The position numbers and the translations under genes are program-made. Source: Streptococcaceae bacterium AM104-57 (GTDB lineage Bacteria > Bacillota > Bacilli > Lactobacillales > Streptococcaceae). Taken from it: a stretch of DNA of 6,097 bases. Below, one piece after another: positions 6,049 to 6,097 of this stretch. Where the stretch lies: the NCBI GenBank assembly GCA_027659245.1, contig JAQDPW010000028.1, positions 17,045-23,141 on the forward strand. Reading direction: 5' to 3'. The notes under the pieces were generated by a model. That model did no database searches. It was not told where the DNA came from and worked only from the letters and a program-made list of their open reading frames with translations. Position 1 is the stretch's first letter. Each line of letters opens with the position of its first letter.

Positions 6049-6076
6049 AAAAAGTCATCAAATTGATGGCTTTTTT
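6049..6076. terminator. Hairpin with A- and T-runs at the right edge, possible bidirectional terminator
   Basis: AAAAAGTCATCA (6049-6060) pairs with TGATGGCTTTTT (6064-6075) over 12 positions with one G-T wobble and a three-base loop, AAT. T-runs exist on both strands. On the minus strand a second, imperfect hairpin follows (CCC-TTC-GGG, 6031-6039) with six T at 6021-6026, just before the amidohydrolase promoter. It could insulate the amidohydrolase from transcription entering from the right. Confidence 0.55.
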
Positions 6077-6097
6077 GTTATACTAGAGATGAGGTGA
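6076..6097 (+). promoter_or_regulatory. Probable promoter and ribosome binding site of the next gene to the right
   Basis: TGT (6076-6078) directly precedes TATACT (6079-6084), an extended -10. The window ends with GAGGTGA (6091-6097), a strong match to the streptococcal ribosome binding site. A plus-strand gene probably starts within a few bases beyond the edge, with a very short leader. A minus-strand gene ending here (TAG at 6083-6085) is the alternative. Confidence 0.4.

Overview
The window looks like chromosomal DNA of a mitis-group Streptococcus (S. pneumoniae / S. mitis / S. oralis neighbourhood). The base composition is moderately AT-rich. MecA, the Atz/Trz-type amidohydrolase and the N-terminus of an M26-family surface zinc metalloprotease all read like mitis-group proteins. 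The species cannot be fixed from the sequence alone.

Layout from left to right. Positions 1-1114 (minus) hold the first 371 codons of a large cell-surface zinc metalloprotease (IgA1 protease/Zmp family). They include a YSIRK signal, the family's unusual N-terminal LPNTG anchor and a row of imperfect repeats of about 27 residues. The catalytic part lies beyond the left edge. One base separates it from the upstream gene, a complete YwlG/DUF436 (TIGR01440) protein at 1116-1679, and the two probably share the promoter at 1705-1733. A gene-poor AT-rich stretch (1741-2155) follows, with only weak promoter-like and hairpin-like signals. mecA, the ClpC adaptor and competence regulator, lies at 2194-2928 (minus) with a clear sigma-A promoter and a terminator. 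Back to back with it is a plus-strand 14-helix lipid-linked polysaccharide flippase at 3053-4531, which resembles the pneumococcal teichoic-acid flippase TacF. It ends at a perfect bidirectional terminator (4562-4590) shared with the convergent minus-strand amidohydrolase at 4702-5961, an MtaD-like MTA/SAH deaminase. The right edge holds divergent extended -10 promoters around a hairpin. One points left into the amidohydrolase and one points right to a gene whose ribosome binding site is the last thing in the window.

Together these genes cover surface virulence or colonisation (protease), regulated proteolysis and competence (MecA), wall polymer export (flippase) and nucleoside salvage or metabolism (amidohydrolase). 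They do not form one pathway. I see no mobile element, CRISPR array, tRNA or rRNA, and no convincing undescribed system. The most interesting points are the TacF-like flippase next to mecA rather than among choline/teichoic acid genes, the ywlG-zmp translational junction, the mosaic repeat array of the protease, and the intergenic signals at 1850-2120 and at the right edge.
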